In this document: piece by piece, positions 63,567-64,000 of the stretch
Layout of the letters: every line of letters begins with the position of its first letter
Numbering within the stretch: the stretch's first letter is position 1
NCBI GenBank assembly: GCA_026418055.1
Contig: JAOACB010000005.1
Coordinates: 37,601 to 101,600 of the forward strand
DNA length: 64,000 nucleotides
Direction of reading: 5' to 3'
Source of the DNA: Fimbriimonadales bacterium
GTDB taxonomy: Bacteria > Armatimonadota > Fimbriimonadia > Fimbriimonadales > Fimbriimonadaceae
Notes under the pieces: generated by a model
The model's database searches: none
Told to the model about the DNA's origin: nothing
Seen by the model: only the letters and a program-made list of their open reading frames with translations
Position numbers and translations under genes: made by a program

Positions 63567-63926
63567 GTGCACGGCGCGCGACCAACGGACGATCTGCAAC
63601 GGCCGCAGGCCGAGGTCGTCGTGCTGGGAGGGGACTCCGACGCCGTTCGGTTGGCCGTGGCTCGGCTGACCGAGCGGGGTGTCGCGGCCGCCGAAGGGTC
63701 CGAGGAGGCCGTGCGGGGGGCGCGGTCGGTCCTGCTGCTGGACTGGGGCTGGGGCAAGCCCCAGGGTCGAACCTCGCGGGCGGCGGCGGTAGCGGCGGTG
63801 ATCGACGCCAGGGCCGTGCCTTTCGTCCGCATCGCGTCCGCCCGCCTCCTGGATGCGGCGGTGCGTTCGGCGGCGGACCTAGCCCTGGGAGCCCGCGGGG
63901 TCCGATCCGAGCGCAAGGCGCTTTGA
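63567..63926 (+). CDS. Small Rossmann-like protein, function unknown
   Basis: 119 residues from GTG 63567 (126 from ATG 63546). AEVVVLGGDSDAVRLAVARL suggests a nucleotide- or receiver-like beta-alpha start, followed by SVLLLDWGWGKPQGRTSRAA. No family recognised. The ATG at 63546 lies inside a CATAAT box, so the GTG start behind GGGGG is preferred, as for the response regulator. It ends 10 bases before the tRNA on the other strand. Confidence 0.5.
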   Translation: MHGARPTDDLQRPQAEVVVLGGDSDAVRLAVARLTERGVAAAEGSEEAVRGARSVLLLDWGWGKPQGRTSRAAAVAAVIDARAVPFVRIASARLLDAAVRSAADLALGARGVRSERKAL

Positions 63927-63936
63927 AAGGGGGGGG

Positions 63937-64000
63937 TGGCTGGCGGACTAGGATTCGAACCTAGACGTGCGGCACCAAAAACCGCTGTCCTACCGTTAGA
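63937..64000 (-). tRNA. tRNA-Gln (anticodon TTG), 5' end outside window
   Basis: On the reverse strand 64 of about 75 bases are visible, ending in an encoded CCA. The anticodon stem is GCGGT/GCCGC with loop TTTTGGT, so the anticodon is TTG. The T arm CTAGG/CCTAG has the loop TTCGAAT. The acceptor 3' half is TCCGCCAGCCA; its 5' half is cut off at 64000. Confidence 0.93.

Overview
The window is GC-rich, almost fully coding bacterial chromosome: about 58 protein genes and two tRNAs, with no gene-free stretch above about 170 bases. I see no insertion sequence, phage, CRISPR array or rRNA. The best lineage guess is Armatimonadota (Fimbriimonadia-like). The reasons are a DUF1559-type prepilin whose N-terminus continues into ILFPVFARAKE, two secreted PEP-CTERM proteins ending in PEP, a hydrophobic helix and R5, MEP-pathway isoprenoid genes, flagellar-type motor and chemoreceptor genes, and many glycan-handling enzymes. 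This is inferred from protein style, not from a marker tree.

Left part (1-15 kb): a partial membrane-anchored VWA protein with a membrane/coiled-coil partner, a Cache chemoreceptor, a MtaA/UroD-like protein, the prepilin with a small membrane protein, translationally coupled dxs-nadA, a single-domain response regulator, a TolB-N-like/TPR protein coupled to a DUF4261-like protein, an SDR threonine dehydrogenase and a divergent DprA-like protein. Middle (15-34 kb): GH38 alpha-mannosidase plus MFS transporter, topA, a forward run of transglutaminase, PIN-TRAM, ispDF and hpf, a PEP-CTERM protein, tRNA-Pro(GGG), a beta-helix protein, a trans-sulfuration enzyme, and a CUT1 sugar ABC system without its ATPase.

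Right part (34-64 kb): a 1353-residue multi-PAS hybrid kinase, a Gfo/Idh oxidoreductase with a TIM-barrel isomerase, and a lone TldD. Then comes a seven-gene forward run: a four-subunit 2-oxoacid:ferredoxin oxidoreductase (korDABC), menaquinone methyltransferase, long-chain polyprenyl synthase and a HAD phosphatase. It is followed by msrA, a DUF2142-like membrane protein, a GKRP/MurQ-like double-SIS protein with an M48 protease, a lone MlaE permease, a second PEP-CTERM protein, motAB, mutL-ruvC, a peroxiredoxin-thioredoxin operon, a DUF4127 protein, a GH29 alpha-L-fucosidase and a partial tRNA-Gln at the edge. Together the genes suggest a motile bacterium that respires with menaquinone and scavenges glycans. 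The presence of an oxygen-sensitive oxidoreductase beside peroxide defence is compatible with variable oxygen.

The most striking sequence-level signal is regulatory. Many genes have a TAnnnT box ending only 6-8 bases before the start codon, usually preceded by GG, which predicts widespread leaderless mRNAs. Genes inside operons instead use ATGA, GTGA or TTGA overlaps or strong GGAGG sites.
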